Part shown: positions 1 through 9,308 of the stretch, one piece after another | Layout: every line of letters begins with the position of its first letter | Numbering within the stretch: the first letter of the stretch is position 1 | Source: Pedococcus badiiscoriae | Lineage (GTDB): Bacteria > Actinomycetota > Actinomycetes > Actinomycetales > Dermatophilaceae | DNA length: 64,000 nucleotides | Assembly: GCF_013408925.1 (NCBI RefSeq) | Contig: NZ_JACCAB010000001.1 | Coordinates: forward strand, 868,001 to 932,000 | Reading direction: 5' to 3' | The notes under the pieces: model-generated | Told to the model about the DNA's origin: nothing | The model's database searches: none | What the model saw: only the letters and a program-made list of their open reading frames with translations | Made by a program: the position numbers and the translations under genes

Positions 1-730
1 GCACCTTGAGACCACCGGGCAGGGCATCGAGGGCCTTGCCGATGTTCTCCTTCTGGGCTGCCAGCTTGGCGGCGAGCGTGTCGATGTTCTCGATGGCGCG
101 GACGATCTCGGACTTCTGGCTGTCCAGCCCGCCGATGAAGGTGTTGAGCTGGGTGATGACGTCCCTGATCTGCGACTGGTTTCCCCGGGCCGCATTGTTC
201 AGCTCGGTCTCGATGATCTTCAGCTGGGCCACCCCGCCACCGTTGAGCAGGAGCGACATCGCGCTGAGCACCTCCTCGACCTCCGGGTTGCGACCGGTGT
301 GGGCGAGGGGGATGTTGTCGCCGTCGCCCAGCCGGCCCTGGGGTGCCGTGGTGGTCGGGGCGGCCAGCTCGACGTACTTCTCACCCAGCAGGGAGGTCTG
401 CTTGAGCTCCGCGACGGCGTTGTCAGGCAGCTTGACGCTCTTGGGCAGGCGCAGCGTCACCCGGGCCGTCCACCCGTTGAGCTCGATCTTCTCGACCGAA
501 CCCACCGTCACCTGGTCGACCTTGACCGCCGACTGCGGGACGAGGTCGAGGACGTCGGCGAACTCCGCCGTCACCCGGATGATGTCGCCGCTGTTGGCCG
601 CCCCGCCGGGCAGCGGCAGGTCGAAGGCGCCCTGACAGCCGCTCACGCCGAGGAGCACCGCACCCACCACCAGGCCGGACAGGGCCTGGCGGGCACGCGG
701 CATACGCTTCGGTGCTGGCCGGAGGTTCAT
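1..730 (-). CDS. mceE: MceE, Mce-family lipoprotein (partial, 3' end off window)
   Basis: About 243 codons are visible; the gene continues past the left edge. Mce proteins are substrate-binding parts of ABC-type lipid importers in the actinobacterial envelope, and the E position is usually a lipoprotein (LprK type). The sequence fits: a basic N-terminus, a hydrophobic stretch and a lipobox VSGC with the lipidated cysteine at residue 32. After it comes a beta-rich MlaD-like region and then Leu/Asn-rich helical sequence. The ATG at 730 overlaps the stop of mceD by four bases (ATGA), so translation is probably coupled. Family assignment is firm; the substrate is unknown, and mceF would be expected beyond the edge. 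Confidence 0.85.
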   Translation of the reverse strand, partial: MNLRPAPKRMPRARQALSGLVVGAVLLGVSGCQGAFDLPLPGGAANSGDIIRVTAEFADVLDLVPQSAVKVDQVTVGSVEKIELNGWTARVTLRLPKSVKLPDNAVAELKQTSLLGEKYVELAAPTTTAPQGRLGDGDNIPLAHTGRNPEVEEVLSAMSLLLNGGGVAQLKIIETELNNAARGNQSQIRDVITQLNTFIGGLDSQKSEIVRAIENIDTLAAKLAAQKENIGKALDALPGGLKV

Positions 731-1995
731 CGGGACCCTCCCAGCAGGCCGCCCAGGGTCGGGTCGGCGCCGCCCATGACCACGCCGGGGTCGGACTGGC
801 CGGACTGGCCGGACTGGCCGACCGAGGTGGCCTGCGACTGCGGCAGTGCGGACAACAGGTTGAGGGGCAGCTTCACACCGAGTCCTTGGAGCTGGTTGAG
901 CAGGGACGCGATCGGCTTGAGCGCCCCGCTGACGGTCTTGCACAAGGACTCCGGCTGACCGCCCTGCACGATGAGCGAGCAGAGCATGTTCTGCAGGGTC
1001 AGGTTCTCGTTGATGTTGGCGCGGGTGTCCAGGGTGCCCGTGGTGTGGTTGTAGGCGTTCTGCAGGTTGCTGACCGCGACCGGGGCGTTGGTGAGCGCCT
1101 CGGCCAGCGCGTCGCGCTGCCGGGCCACCGTGCCGGTGACCGAGGCGAGCTGCCTGAGGTTGGTGGTGAGGCCGGCGCGGTTGTCGCGGACGAACGTGCT
1201 GACCTCGCTCAACGCGACCGCGAGGTTCGCGAGGGCTGCGGCAAGGTCGCCGCGCTCGCCCTCGAGCTGCTGCGACACGCTGGCCAGGTCGCCGTTGAGG
1301 CGCCGCACCTGGCTGTCGTTGGTGGCGAGCATGGTCGTGAAGGTCTGCAGGTTCTTCACGGTGCCGAACAGGTCGTCGCGGCCGCCGGAGAGCGTCGCGA
1401 GCGCGAGGCTGAGGTCGCGGTTGGTGTCGTGCAGCTTCTGGCCCTGGCCACCGAGGTTCGCGGCGCCCGTGTGGAGCACGTCGGCGAAGGCGCCGTGCTT
1501 GTTGGCACCCGTGGGGCCGAGGGCCACGAGCAGGTCGTTCAGGCTCGTGGAGATGCGGTCCAGCTCGACCGGGACCGCCGTGCGGTCCAGGCCGATCCTG
1601 GCGTTGTCCTGCATGACCGGTCCCGCGGTGTATGCCGGGAGCAGCTGGACGTAGCGGTCGCTCACCAGGGAGGGGGCCACGACGGCCGCCTTGGCGTCCG
1701 CGGGCACCTTGTACTTGCGGTCGAACTCGAACGCGACCTCGACCTTGTCGCCCCGGGGAGTCACCTGCGTGACCCTGCCGACCTGGACACCCAGGATGCG
1801 CACGTCCGACCCGGGGAACAGGCCCACCGCCCGGCTGAACTCACCGGTCACGTGGACGGTGTCCTGGCGTGGCCAGAATGCGTAGGCGCCGGCCACCAGG
1901 GCCACCACGACGAGCGCGGCGACGATCCTGGGAATGAGGCCCAGTCGGGGCGCGGTCGGCAGCGAGGGCAGCCGCAGGCCGCTCAGGCGCTTCAT
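727..1995 (-). CDS. mceD: MceD, Mce-family transporter subunit
   Basis: This is a 422-residue protein. It has a short basic N-terminus, one membrane segment at about residues 22-41 and an MlaD/Mce domain at about 47-120 with the family signature VRILGVQVGRV. A long helical Mce C-terminal region follows. Near the C-terminus the sequence becomes Gly/Gln/Ser-rich, encoded by three perfect 9-base repeats (ggactggcc) near 794-820. It is presumed to form part of the hexameric Mce channel that carries lipid across the periplasm-like space to the YrbE permeases. It overlaps mceC by one base (TGATG) and mceE by four. The family is clear; the letter D comes only from operon position. Confidence 0.85.
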   Translation of the reverse strand: MKRLSGLRLPSLPTAPRLGLIPRIVAALVVVALVAGAYAFWPRQDTVHVTGEFSRAVGLFPGSDVRILGVQVGRVTQVTPRGDKVEVAFEFDRKYKVPADAKAAVVAPSLVSDRYVQLLPAYTAGPVMQDNARIGLDRTAVPVELDRISTSLNDLLVALGPTGANKHGAFADVLHTGAANLGGQGQKLHDTNRDLSLALATLSGGRDDLFGTVKNLQTFTTMLATNDSQVRRLNGDLASVSQQLEGERGDLAAALANLAVALSEVSTFVRDNRAGLTTNLRQLASVTGTVARQRDALAEALTNAPVAVSNLQNAYNHTTGTLDTRANINENLTLQNMLCSLIVQGGQPESLCKTVSGALKPIASLLNQLQGLGVKLPLNLLSALPQSQATSVGQSGQSGQSDPGVVMGGADPTLGGLLGGSR

Positions 1996-2966
1996 CAGTG
2001 GCCTCCCGCAGAGACAGGGGTCGTGAGGTTCTGGATGTACGTGTCGAACCAGCGGCCGTTGCCCAGGACGTTCGCGAACAGGCGGGTGAACGGGCCCATC
2101 GCGGTGATGGTGTCCCCGAGGTCCTTCTCGTGCTTCTCCAGCACCGCGAGGACCTTGGTGAGCTGGTCGAGCGCGGGCTTGAGCTGGGAGCGGTTGTCGC
2201 GGACCAGCCCGGTGAGCTGCTGCGCCATCGCGGAGGTGTTGGTGAACAGCGTGTGGATGGCCTCGCGACGGGCGTTGAGCTCGACGAGGAGGAGGTCGGA
2301 GTCCTTGATGATCGACTCCACGGCCTTGTTGCGCTGGGCCACCGTCCCGGACACGTTGTTGGCCGAGGCCAGGAGCCGCTTGAGCTCGCCGTCGCGCGAG
2401 GCGATCGTGGTGGACAGCCGGCTGAGTCCGTCCAGCGCGGCCTTGACGTCGGGCGGGCTGTCCCTGAACTCGGTCGCGAGCGTGGTCAGCGACGTGGCGA
2501 GCTGGTCGGTGTTGATCTCCTCGGACGTGGTCGCGAGGTCGCTGAAGGCGTTGACGATGTCGTAGGACGAGACGGTCCGATCCAGCGGGATCTCGCTGTC
2601 CTGCTTGAGCTGGCCGCCACCAGCCGGCTCCAGGGCGAGGTACTTCGCGCCCAGCAACGTCTTCATCCGGATGCTGGCACCCGTCCGGTCGCCGAAGGCT
2701 GCCGGTTCGGTGACCTTGAAGTCCACCTCGACGTGGCTGCCCGCGAGGTCCACGTTCTCCACCTTGCCGACCTTCACCCCGGCGATGCGCACGTCATCGC
2801 CCTTGATGAGGCCACCGGCCTCGGTGAAGGCGGCCCGGTAGTGGTTGCCGCCCCCGATGAACGGGATGCTCTGGATGTTGAAGGCGAGGTACAGCACCAG
2901 CCCGATGGACGCCAGACCGGCGGCGCCGATCGGGACGGGGTTGCGCTCGCGGAACGGGATGCTCAT
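1995..2966 (-). CDS. mceC: MceC, Mce-family transporter subunit
   Basis: The 323-residue product starts at the ATG at 2966, which overlaps the mceB stop by four bases; a longer frame starting at 3071 would overlap mceB by over 100 bases and is unlikely. A single membrane anchor lies at about residues 12-29, followed by an MlaD/Mce domain with the motif VRIAGVKVGKV at about 60-70. A long alpha-helical tail with repeated Leu/Asn heptads follows. Together with MceA, B, D and E it is expected to form the extracytoplasmic tunnel of a lipid importer. Nothing in the sequence identifies its substrate. Confidence 0.85.
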   Translation of the reverse strand: MSIPFRERNPVPIGAAGLASIGLVLYLAFNIQSIPFIGGGNHYRAAFTEAGGLIKGDDVRIAGVKVGKVENVDLAGSHVEVDFKVTEPAAFGDRTGASIRMKTLLGAKYLALEPAGGGQLKQDSEIPLDRTVSSYDIVNAFSDLATTSEEINTDQLATSLTTLATEFRDSPPDVKAALDGLSRLSTTIASRDGELKRLLASANNVSGTVAQRNKAVESIIKDSDLLLVELNARREAIHTLFTNTSAMAQQLTGLVRDNRSQLKPALDQLTKVLAVLEKHEKDLGDTITAMGPFTRLFANVLGNGRWFDTYIQNLTTPVSAGGH

Positions 2967-4009
2967 GAGCACCTCGCGGCGGAGAGCCCAGCCGGCTTGC
3001 TGACCGGGATCTTGATGGCGGGAGCGCCCTTGGCCGGCGCCGGCACGACGATCGTCCCGGCGAAGCTGCACATGTAGAAGTTGAACCAGGAGCCGTAGGT
3101 CGCGGTCCGCGTGATCGTGTTGATCTTGCCGGGCGAGTTCGAGATGAACTTCTCGAACACGGCCGTGTTCGACGGCGTGTTGAGGTTCGTGGTGAGCGCC
3201 CGCAGGTTGGCGATGTCCGCCTTGATGGAGGGGCGGGTGAGCTGCAGCAGGTCGGCCGTCTGGGCGGTCAGGGAGTTGATGTTGGTCAACGAGGCGCCGA
3301 TCGTCGTGCGGTCCGCGGCCAGGCCCGAGATGAACCGCTGGAGCTGGTCGATGAGCTGCTTGAGGGAAGCGTCGTGGGCATCCACGGTGCCGAGCACCGC
3401 GTTGAGGTTGGTGATCGTCCGTCCGATGACCGCGTCGCGGTCCGCCAGGGTCGAGGTCAGCGACGCCGTCTTGGACAGCAGCGAGTTGATGTTGCCACCC
3501 TCGCCCTGCAGGACACTGATGATGTTGGCCGACAGCTCGTTGACGTCCTTGGGCGACAGCGCCGCGAACAGCGGCTTGAACCCGTTGAACAGGACGGTCA
3601 GGTCGAGGGCCGACTGCGTGTGGTCCAGACCGAGGGTGGCGCCGTCCTTGAGCGGGGCCGCGTCACCGACCCCCTGGGTGAGGGCGATGTAGCGCTCACC
3701 GACGAGGTTGCGGTACTTGATGGTGGCCTGGGTCCCCTGGGTGAGGACGCTGGTCCTCAGCACGGCGAACTCGACGAGGGCGTGCACGTGGTCCGGGGCG
3801 ACCTTGATGGACCCCACGTCACCGACCCGGACTCCGGCGATCCGGACCTCCTGGCCGGGCGCGAGGCCGGTGACGTCGGTGAACACGGCACGGTAGGTCG
3901 CCTTGTCGCCGAACTGGGTGTTCGCGATGGTCGCGGCGAGGGTGCCGGTGGCGAGCAGGGTCGCCGCCACAAAAATGAGGAACTTCACCAGGCTGGATCG
4001 GGTGCTCAC
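2963..4009 (-). CDS. mceB: MceB, Mce-family transporter subunit
   Basis: A 348-residue Mce protein with an N-terminal membrane anchor (about residues 9-27). The Mce/MlaD domain that follows carries VRIAGVRVGDV at about 55-65. A helical C-terminal half ends in a Pro/Ala/Lys-rich tail containing two cysteines. It overlaps mceA and mceC by four bases each, the tight packing seen throughout this operon. By family precedent it is a subunit of the ABC-type lipid importer energised by the ATPase encoded at 6938-7933. The B designation rests on gene order. Confidence 0.85.
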   Translation of the reverse strand: MSTRSSLVKFLIFVAATLLATGTLAATIANTQFGDKATYRAVFTDVTGLAPGQEVRIAGVRVGDVGSIKVAPDHVHALVEFAVLRTSVLTQGTQATIKYRNLVGERYIALTQGVGDAAPLKDGATLGLDHTQSALDLTVLFNGFKPLFAALSPKDVNELSANIISVLQGEGGNINSLLSKTASLTSTLADRDAVIGRTITNLNAVLGTVDAHDASLKQLIDQLQRFISGLAADRTTIGASLTNINSLTAQTADLLQLTRPSIKADIANLRALTTNLNTPSNTAVFEKFISNSPGKINTITRTATYGSWFNFYMCSFAGTIVVPAPAKGAPAIKIPVSKPAGLSAARCS

Positions 4010-5325
4010 TGCTGGCTCACCACCGTTCCGCGCAGCATCGGCCCCATCAGGAGCGTCGTGATGGCCGACGGCTGACCGTCCCGTGACAGCAGCGCCGCGA
4101 TGACGCCCTGCTCCTGCTCAGTGCCGGCAAGGCCCGCGTCGGCCTGCGCGATGCCCTGCCCGGAGGCGCCGGAGAACATCGAGGGGAGCGCGCTACCGGC
4201 CGCTCCCGAACCGGAGTGGTTGGTGCCGTCGTTGAACGCGTTGCCGCGCCACGGGTGCTCCTGGGTGCCCACCCGGTTGGGCAGGCCCTGACAGCTCGGG
4301 CCACGGGTCTCGCCCCACCGGGGCTCTTCGCCGGGCTTGTAGCCCGGCCGCTGCTGGGTGACCTCGACGGTGATGTGGAACATCTTGTTGCGCCAGGCTC
4401 CGTCGATCCGCGGGAGCCAGTTGACCATCGCAGTGGCGACGCAGGGGTACTCCGAGGAGTACCTGGCGAGCACCTCGACCGTCGGCCGCTGCACCCGGCC
4501 CACCTGGATGATCCGCCCGCCATTGGCGTCCAGGAAGTCGGCCGTCGTGTTCGCGAAGCCCGCCGTCCCCGCCAGGAAGCCTGCCAGCTGGTCCTTCTTC
4601 TGGACGATCGTGGTGCTCGTGGTGATCAGGGCGGTCGCGGCGCGCACGAGGTTCGGCGCCACCACGGCATACTCGCTGGCCAGGTCGGCCAGCCCGCTGA
4701 TGTCCGCCTTGATCACGGGGAGCTTGGGGTTGATCTGCTTGAAGTAGTTGTCGACCAGGACCAGGTTCTGGCCCAGCCGGGTGCCTCGACCGTCCAGCGC
4801 GGAGGCGAGGGCGTTGAGGGTCGCCGACAGCTTCTCGGGCTGCACGGTGCGCAACAGCGGCAGCAGGTCGTCGAACACCTTCTCGAGCTCGATCGCCACC
4901 GACGTGCGGTCCTGGCCGATCGTGTCGCCCTGGGCGATGTGTCGTCCCACAGCACCGTTCGTCGGCGCGACGAGGTCCACGAACCGCTCACCGAACAGGG
5001 TCTTGGGCAGCAACCGCGCCGACACGTCGGCGGGGATCAGGTCGACCATCTCGGGCTTCAGGGCGAGCTTGAGGACCGCCCCCTTGCCTGTCGTCTCGAT
5101 CGACCGCACCTCCCCCACGATCAGCCCGCGGATCTTGACGTCCGAGGACGTCTGCATCTGCGACCCGATGCGGTCGGTCATCAGGTTGACCATCACCACG
5201 GGCGTGAACCGCTTCTGGAAGGCGGCCACCGACAGGGCGACGAGCAGCCCGACGACCACGATGAAGCCCACGCCGTAGGCACGGTTGCCCAGTCGCGACA
5301 TGACACCAGTGGAGGACTCAGCCAT
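4006..5325 (-). CDS. mceA: MceA, first Mce protein of the operon
   Basis: At 439 residues this is the largest Mce subunit here. A membrane anchor at about residues 18-36 is followed by the MlaD/Mce domain with the motif VKIRGLIVGEV (about 62-72) and a helical region. The C-terminal region contains several Cys, Trp and Pro residues (from about residue 290) and probably has its own fold. In mycobacteria the first Mce protein follows yrbEB directly, as here: only three bases separate it from the upstream permease gene. Its role is lipid or sterol uptake by family analogy. Confidence 0.85.
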   Translation of the reverse strand: MAESSTGVMSRLGNRAYGVGFIVVVGLLVALSVAAFQKRFTPVVMVNLMTDRIGSQMQTSSDVKIRGLIVGEVRSIETTGKGAVLKLALKPEMVDLIPADVSARLLPKTLFGERFVDLVAPTNGAVGRHIAQGDTIGQDRTSVAIELEKVFDDLLPLLRTVQPEKLSATLNALASALDGRGTRLGQNLVLVDNYFKQINPKLPVIKADISGLADLASEYAVVAPNLVRAATALITTSTTIVQKKDQLAGFLAGTAGFANTTADFLDANGGRIIQVGRVQRPTVEVLARYSSEYPCVATAMVNWLPRIDGAWRNKMFHITVEVTQQRPGYKPGEEPRWGETRGPSCQGLPNRVGTQEHPWRGNAFNDGTNHSGSGAAGSALPSMFSGASGQGIAQADAGLAGTEQEQGVIAALLSRDGQPSAITTLLMGPMLRGTVVSQQ

Positions 5326-5328
5326 GCG

Positions 5329-6156
5329 TCATCCCGCGATCCGTACGGTGGTCGTGGCGCCCCACACCGCCAGCGAGAAGAAGAAGTCCACGATGTTGAT
5401 GGCGACGATGGAGGTCCGCACGGCCTTGCCGACGGCCACGCCGACCCCGGCCGGACCACCCGAGGCGTTGTAGCCGTAGTAGCAGTGGATGAGGATGATC
5501 ACGACCGCGAACACCATCACCTTGAGGAACGAGTACAGGACGTCGATCGGCGGCAGGAACAGGTGGAAGTAGTGGTCGTAGGTGCCGGCTGACTGCCCGA
5601 AGTAGTGCACGACGATGAACCGGGTCGCACCGTAGGACGACAGCAGGCCGAGCACGTACAGCGGGACGACTGCCACGAAGCCCGCGATCATCCGGGTGGT
5701 CACGAGGAAGGGCAGCGAGGGGATGCCCATCACCTCGAGGGCGTCGACCTCCTCGGAGATGCGCATCGCGCCGAGCTGGGCGGTGAAGCCACACCCGACC
5801 GTGGCCGCGAGGGCCAGGCCGGCGACCAGGGGTGCGATCTCACGGGTGTTGAGGTAGGCCGAGACGAAGCCGGTGAAGGCGCCCGTCCCGAGCTGGTTGA
5901 GCGAGGAGTAGCCCTGCAGCCCGACCTGGCTGCCGGTGAAGAACGCCAGGAAGGCGATCACGCCGACGGTGCCGCCGATGACGGACAACGCCCCTGACCC
6001 GAGGGAGACCTCGGCGAGCAGCCGCATGACCTCCTTCTTGTAGCGACGCAGGGTGCGCGGGCTCCAGGCGAGCGAGCGCACGTAGAAGCGCATCTGCTCA
6101 CCCAGGCTGTCGAGCGCCTCCACGGGGCGGCCGGCGAGGTCGAGGACCTTGCTCAT
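5329..6156 (-). CDS. yrbEB: YrbEB, MlaE-family permease of the Mce transporter
   Basis: The ATG at 6156 has a good ribosome-binding site (GGAGG about 8 bases upstream) and gives 275 residues, normal for MlaE/YrbE permeases. Five or six membrane segments are visible, together with the MlaE coupling-helix signature SEEVDALEVMGI that contacts the ATPase. YrbE proteins form the membrane dimer through which lipid handed over by the Mce proteins passes. It sits between yrbEA (14-base gap) and mceA (3-base gap). Actinobacterial mce operons nearly always carry two unequal YrbE genes, and this is the second. Confidence 0.88.
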   Translation of the reverse strand: MSKVLDLAGRPVEALDSLGEQMRFYVRSLAWSPRTLRRYKKEVMRLLAEVSLGSGALSVIGGTVGVIAFLAFFTGSQVGLQGYSSLNQLGTGAFTGFVSAYLNTREIAPLVAGLALAATVGCGFTAQLGAMRISEEVDALEVMGIPSLPFLVTTRMIAGFVAVVPLYVLGLLSSYGATRFIVVHYFGQSAGTYDHYFHLFLPPIDVLYSFLKVMVFAVVIILIHCYYGYNASGGPAGVGVAVGKAVRTSIVAINIVDFFFSLAVWGATTTVRIAG

Positions 6157-6170
6157 GTCAGGACACCTCC

Positions 6171-6941
6171 TCAGATCTTCTGGGGGACGACTTGGAAGTA
6201 CACGGCGCTGGCGACGAAGTTCACCACGAACAGGAACATGAAGGTGATGACCACGCTCTGGTTCACGGCATCCCCGACGCCCTTGGGACCGCCGCCGGCG
6301 GTGAGGCCCTTGTAGGACGCGACGACCGCGGCGATGAAGCCGAAGATCAGCGCCTTGATCTCGCTGGTCCACAGGTCGGCCAGCTGGGCCAGGGCGGTGA
6401 ACGACGCGATGTAGGCCCCGGGCGTGCCGCCCTGGATGATGACGTTGAAGAAGTAGCCACCCGCGACGCCGACGACGGACACCAGGCCGTTGAGCAGCAG
6501 GGCCACGACCATCGCGGCGAGCACCCGGGGCACGACGAGGCGCTGGATGGGGCTGATCCCCAGCACCTCCATCGCGTCGATCTCCTCGCGGATCTTGCGC
6601 GAGCCGAGGTCTGCGCAGATCGCCGACCCGCCCGCGCCGGCGATCAGCAGGGCGGTGACGATGGGCGACGCCTCACGGATGACGGCCAGGACCGAGGCGG
6701 CACCGGTGAAGGACTGCGCGCCGAGCTGCCGGGTCAGGGTGCCGAGCTGCAGGGCGATGACCGCGCCGAAGGGGATGGAGACCAAGGCGGTCGGCACGAT
6801 GGTCACCGAGGCGATGAACCAGCACTGCTGGATGAACTCCTTGGTCTGGAACGGCCGCTTCGGCAGGGACCGGATGACATCCAGGACCAGCGCGAAGAGC
6901 GACCCGCTCTGCCGCAGCGCACCGATGGCTGGGTTGTTCAC
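6171..6941 (-). CDS. yrbEA: YrbEA, MlaE-family permease of the Mce transporter
   Basis: The GTG at 6941 overlaps the ATPase stop as GTGA, giving 256 residues; an in-frame start further upstream would lie inside the ATPase gene. The protein has an amphipathic N-terminus, five or so hydrophobic segments and the MlaE coupling signature REEIDAMEVLGI around residues 140-150. It should pair with YrbEB to form the permease core of the Mce importer. Being translationally coupled to the ATPase supports one complex made from one transcript. Confidence 0.88.
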   Translation of the reverse strand: MNNPAIGALRQSGSLFALVLDVIRSLPKRPFQTKEFIQQCWFIASVTIVPTALVSIPFGAVIALQLGTLTRQLGAQSFTGAASVLAVIREASPIVTALLIAGAGGSAICADLGSRKIREEIDAMEVLGISPIQRLVVPRVLAAMVVALLLNGLVSVVGVAGGYFFNVIIQGGTPGAYIASFTALAQLADLWTSEIKALIFGFIAAVVASYKGLTAGGGPKGVGDAVNQSVVITFMFLFVVNFVASAVYFQVVPQKI

Positions 6942-7933
6942 GAGATCGCTGCCTCGGTGGGCTGGACCGGCTCCGTGGGGCGCACCCCGGGAACTCCGGC
7001 GTTGTGGGACTGGAAGGACCCGGGAGGTGGCGTGATGCCGTTCGCGCGGCACCACTCCCCCGGCGGACGCTCGCCGCGCCGGGGCGTGCCGTCGCTCGTG
7101 CCGAGCTGGAGCGGGATGGGCGGCAGGGGCGGCAGCTCCTGGCCACGCTCGGAGGCGAGCTCGTCGGCGTCCTTCTCCTCGGACATGCCGATCGGGCCGA
7201 TGGTCTGGGCGTTGAGGAACTGGCGCACGACCGGCTCCTCCGAGCTCAGCAGCATCTCGCGCGGGCCGAACATCGCCAGGTGCCGGTGGTAGAGCAGCCC
7301 GATGTTGTCGGGCACGGTGCGGGTGGAGTTGATGTCGTGCGTGACGATGAGGAACGTCGCGTCGATCTGCGCGTTGAGGTCGATGAACAGCTGGTTGATG
7401 TAGGACGTGCGGACCGGGTCCAGCCCTGAGTCCGGCTCGTCGATCAGCAGGATCTCGGGGTCGAGGACGAGCGCCCTGGCCAGACCGGCTCTCTTGCGCA
7501 TGCCACCGGAGATCTCGCCGGGCAGCTTGGACTCCGCGCCGGTGAGGCCGACCAGGTCCATCTTCTCGAGGACGATCTTGCGGATGTCCGACTCTGACTT
7601 CTTGGTGTGCTCGCGCAGCGGGAAGGCGACGTTGTCGTAGAGGTTCATCGAGCCGAACAGCGCGCCGTCCTGGAACAGCACCCCGAACAGCTTGCGCACC
7701 TCGTAGAGGTCGTGTTCGCGCAGCTGCGTCAGGTCGCGGTCCTGGATCCAGATGGCGCCAGCGTCCGGCTTGAGCAGACCGACGAGCGTCTTGAGGAACA
7801 CGGACTTGCCGGTGCCCGACGGCCCCAGCATTACGGAGATCTCCCCAGCGGGAAGGGTCAGTGAGACGTCGTTCCAGATCACCTGCGACCCGAATCGCTT
7901 GGTCAGACCCTCGACCTTGATCTCAACGCCCAC
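6938..7933 (-). CDS. mceG: MceG/Mkl-type ABC ATPase of the Mce transporter
   Basis: The 331-residue cytoplasmic ATPase has Walker A GPSGTGKS at residues 37-44, ABC signature ISGGMRKR, Walker B ending IDEPDSGLD and an H-loop in VTHDINS. The sequence after the nucleotide-binding domain (about residue 255 on) is a Pro/Glu-rich tail typical of Mkl. It powers the lipid importer encoded downstream. The start is a GTG with AGGTGA upstream. In mycobacteria mkl is a stand-alone gene lying just past rplJL; here the same position holds the ATPase plus the whole mce operon. The tail is low-complexity and may bind a regulator, as reported for mycobacterial systems. Confidence 0.88.
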   Translation of the reverse strand: MGVEIKVEGLTKRFGSQVIWNDVSLTLPAGEISVMLGPSGTGKSVFLKTLVGLLKPDAGAIWIQDRDLTQLREHDLYEVRKLFGVLFQDGALFGSMNLYDNVAFPLREHTKKSESDIRKIVLEKMDLVGLTGAESKLPGEISGGMRKRAGLARALVLDPEILLIDEPDSGLDPVRTSYINQLFIDLNAQIDATFLIVTHDINSTRTVPDNIGLLYHRHLAMFGPREMLLSSEEPVVRQFLNAQTIGPIGMSEEKDADELASERGQELPPLPPIPLQLGTSDGTPRRGERPPGEWCRANGITPPPGSFQSHNAGVPGVRPTEPVQPTEAAIS

Positions 7934-8073
7934 AGTTCACCTCGTCGTGAAAAATCGCTTGCCCGCGAGGGCCCCGGCTCGTATCGGTTCAACGACCGCG
8001 TGGCCCTGAGGTTACGGGCCAGTAAGCCCCACGGCATCCCCGATGGCAGAGAAACACGCCGCCGGCATACGCG

Positions 8074-8105
8074 AAGCGGGCCCGACCCGGAGGTCGGACC
8101 CGCTT
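8074..8105 (-). terminator. hairpin downstream of rplL
   Basis: An imperfect inverted repeat, AAGCGGG-CCGAC on one arm and GTCGG-CCCGCTT on the other, with one internal mismatch and a short loop. It lies 38 bases past the rplL stop and about 140 bases before the mce ATPase, so it probably ends the ribosomal-protein transcript. A second, smaller hairpin (GCTCCC/GGGAGC) lies at 8122-8137. No strong T-run follows either, as is common in high-GC actinobacteria. Confidence 0.6.
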
Positions 8106-8142
8106 GGCGAGCAGTGCTGGTGCTCCCCGGAGGGAGCTCAGA

Positions 8143-8529
8143 TCACTTGAGGGTGACGGTGGCCCCGGCGGCCTCGAGGGCCTCCTTGGCCTTGTCGGCC
8201 GCAGCCTTGTCGACCTTCTCGAGGACGGGCTTGGGGGCGCCGTCAACGAGGTCCTTGGCCTCCTTGAGGCCGAGGGAGGTCAGCGCGCGGACCTCCTTGA
8301 TGACCTGGATCTTCTTGTCACCAGCGGACTCGAGGACGACGTCGAACTCGTCCTGCTCCTCGGCAGCAGCAGTGTCGCCGCCGGCCGGGGCGCCGGCCGC
8401 GGCAACGGCCACGGGGGCAGCAGCGGTGACGTTGAAGGTGTCCTCGAACTGCTTCACGAACTCAGAGAGCTCGATGAGGGTCATTTCCTTGAAAGCCTCA
8501 AGGAGCTCGTCGGTGGAGAGCTTCGCCAT
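8143..8529 (-). CDS. rplL: 50S ribosomal protein L7/L12
   Basis: The 128-residue stalk protein has the usual layout. An N-terminal dimerisation helix ([21 protein letters not shown]) is followed by an Ala/Gly-rich hinge at about 35-60. The C-terminal domain contains the conserved KIQVIKEVR and [10 protein letters not shown] segments that recruit elongation factors. It follows rplJ by 98 bases, the normal order, so L10 and L12 can be made in the required 1:4 ratio from one message. The gene is full length with no oddities. Confidence 0.97.
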   Translation of the reverse strand: MAKLSTDELLEAFKEMTLIELSEFVKQFEDTFNVTAAAPVAVAAAGAPAGGDTAAAEEQDEFDVVLESAGDKKIQVIKEVRALTSLGLKEAKDLVDGAPKPVLEKVDKAAADKAKEALEAAGATVTLK

Positions 8530-8627
8530 GATGGGCGTCCTTTCTATTTCTTCGTATGCCGTGAGTGGCGGTTTGGTGGGCGAGCTGGGCCCTGCGTGGG
8601 GTAGCCGTGCGGCGACCGCCAGCGGGG

Positions 8628-9308
8628 TCAGCTCTCGTCGCCACCCTCGGCGACGTCTGCGGTTGCCTCGGCCACAGGGGCCTCGGCGGGGGTCTCCTCA
8701 ACAGCGTCAACTGCGGGAGCGTCAACTGCGGGAGCCTCAACTGCGGGAGCCTCGGCCTCGGCAGCGGGGGCGGCGGCGGCTGCCACCGGTCCCTCGGCCT
8801 CGACCTTGGCACGCAGCGCGTCGACGACCCGAGCGGTCTGCGACAGCGGTGCGGCGAAGAGGTAGACAGCCTGGCTGAGCGACGCCTGAAGGGCACCGGC
8901 CAGCTTGGCCAGGAGAACCTCGCGGGACTCGAGGTCCGCGAGCTTCGTGATCTCCGCGGGAGTCAGGGCCTTGCCGTCGAGGACGCCGCCCTTGATCACG
9001 AGGAGGGGGTTCGCCTTGGCGAAGTCACGCAGGCCCTTGGCGGCCTCGACCGGGTCACCATCGACGAATGCGATGGCGGACGGTCCGACGAGCTGGCCGT
9101 CGAACGCCGTGACTCCGGCGTCCTTCGCAGCAAGCTCGGTGAGCGTGTTCTTCACGACGGCGAAGGTGGCGTTCCCGCGCAGCGAGTTGCGGAGCGTGGT
9201 GATCTGCTTCACCGAAAGCCCGCGGTACTCGGTCAGCACGGCCGCGCCGGAGTTGCGGAACTTGTCCGACAGCTCGGCGATGGCGGCAGCCTTGTCAGCC
9301 TTGGCCAT
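8628..9308 (-). CDS. rplJ: 50S ribosomal protein L10
   Basis: L10 anchors the L7/L12 stalk to 23S rRNA. The 226-residue protein begins [13 protein letters not shown] and contains the conserved [16 protein letters not shown] and FAVVKNTL segments, with the L12-binding helix after about residue 140. Beyond about residue 175 there is a long acidic Ala/Glu/Pro tail with repeats of the type [13 protein letters not shown], making it some 40-50 residues longer than most L10 proteins. A strong GGGAGG ribosome-binding site lies just upstream. The gene is probably autoregulated through the leader at 9309-9527. Confidence 0.96.
   Translation of the reverse strand: MAKADKAAAIAELSDKFRNSGAAVLTEYRGLSVKQITTLRNSLRGNATFAVVKNTLTELAAKDAGVTAFDGQLVGPSAIAFVDGDPVEAAKGLRDFAKANPLLVIKGGVLDGKALTPAEITKLADLESREVLLAKLAGALQASLSQAVYLFAAPLSQTARVVDALRAKVEAEGPVAAAAAPAAEAEAPAVEAPAVDAPAVDAVEETPAEAPVAEATADVAEGGDES

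Noticed and set aside
712..2565. Long plus-strand frames (712-2565, 1998-3077, 4216-5592) opposite the mce genes
   Set aside because: The mce genes on the minus strand have full domains and overlapping starts; the plus-strand frames have no ribosome-binding sites or family motifs.
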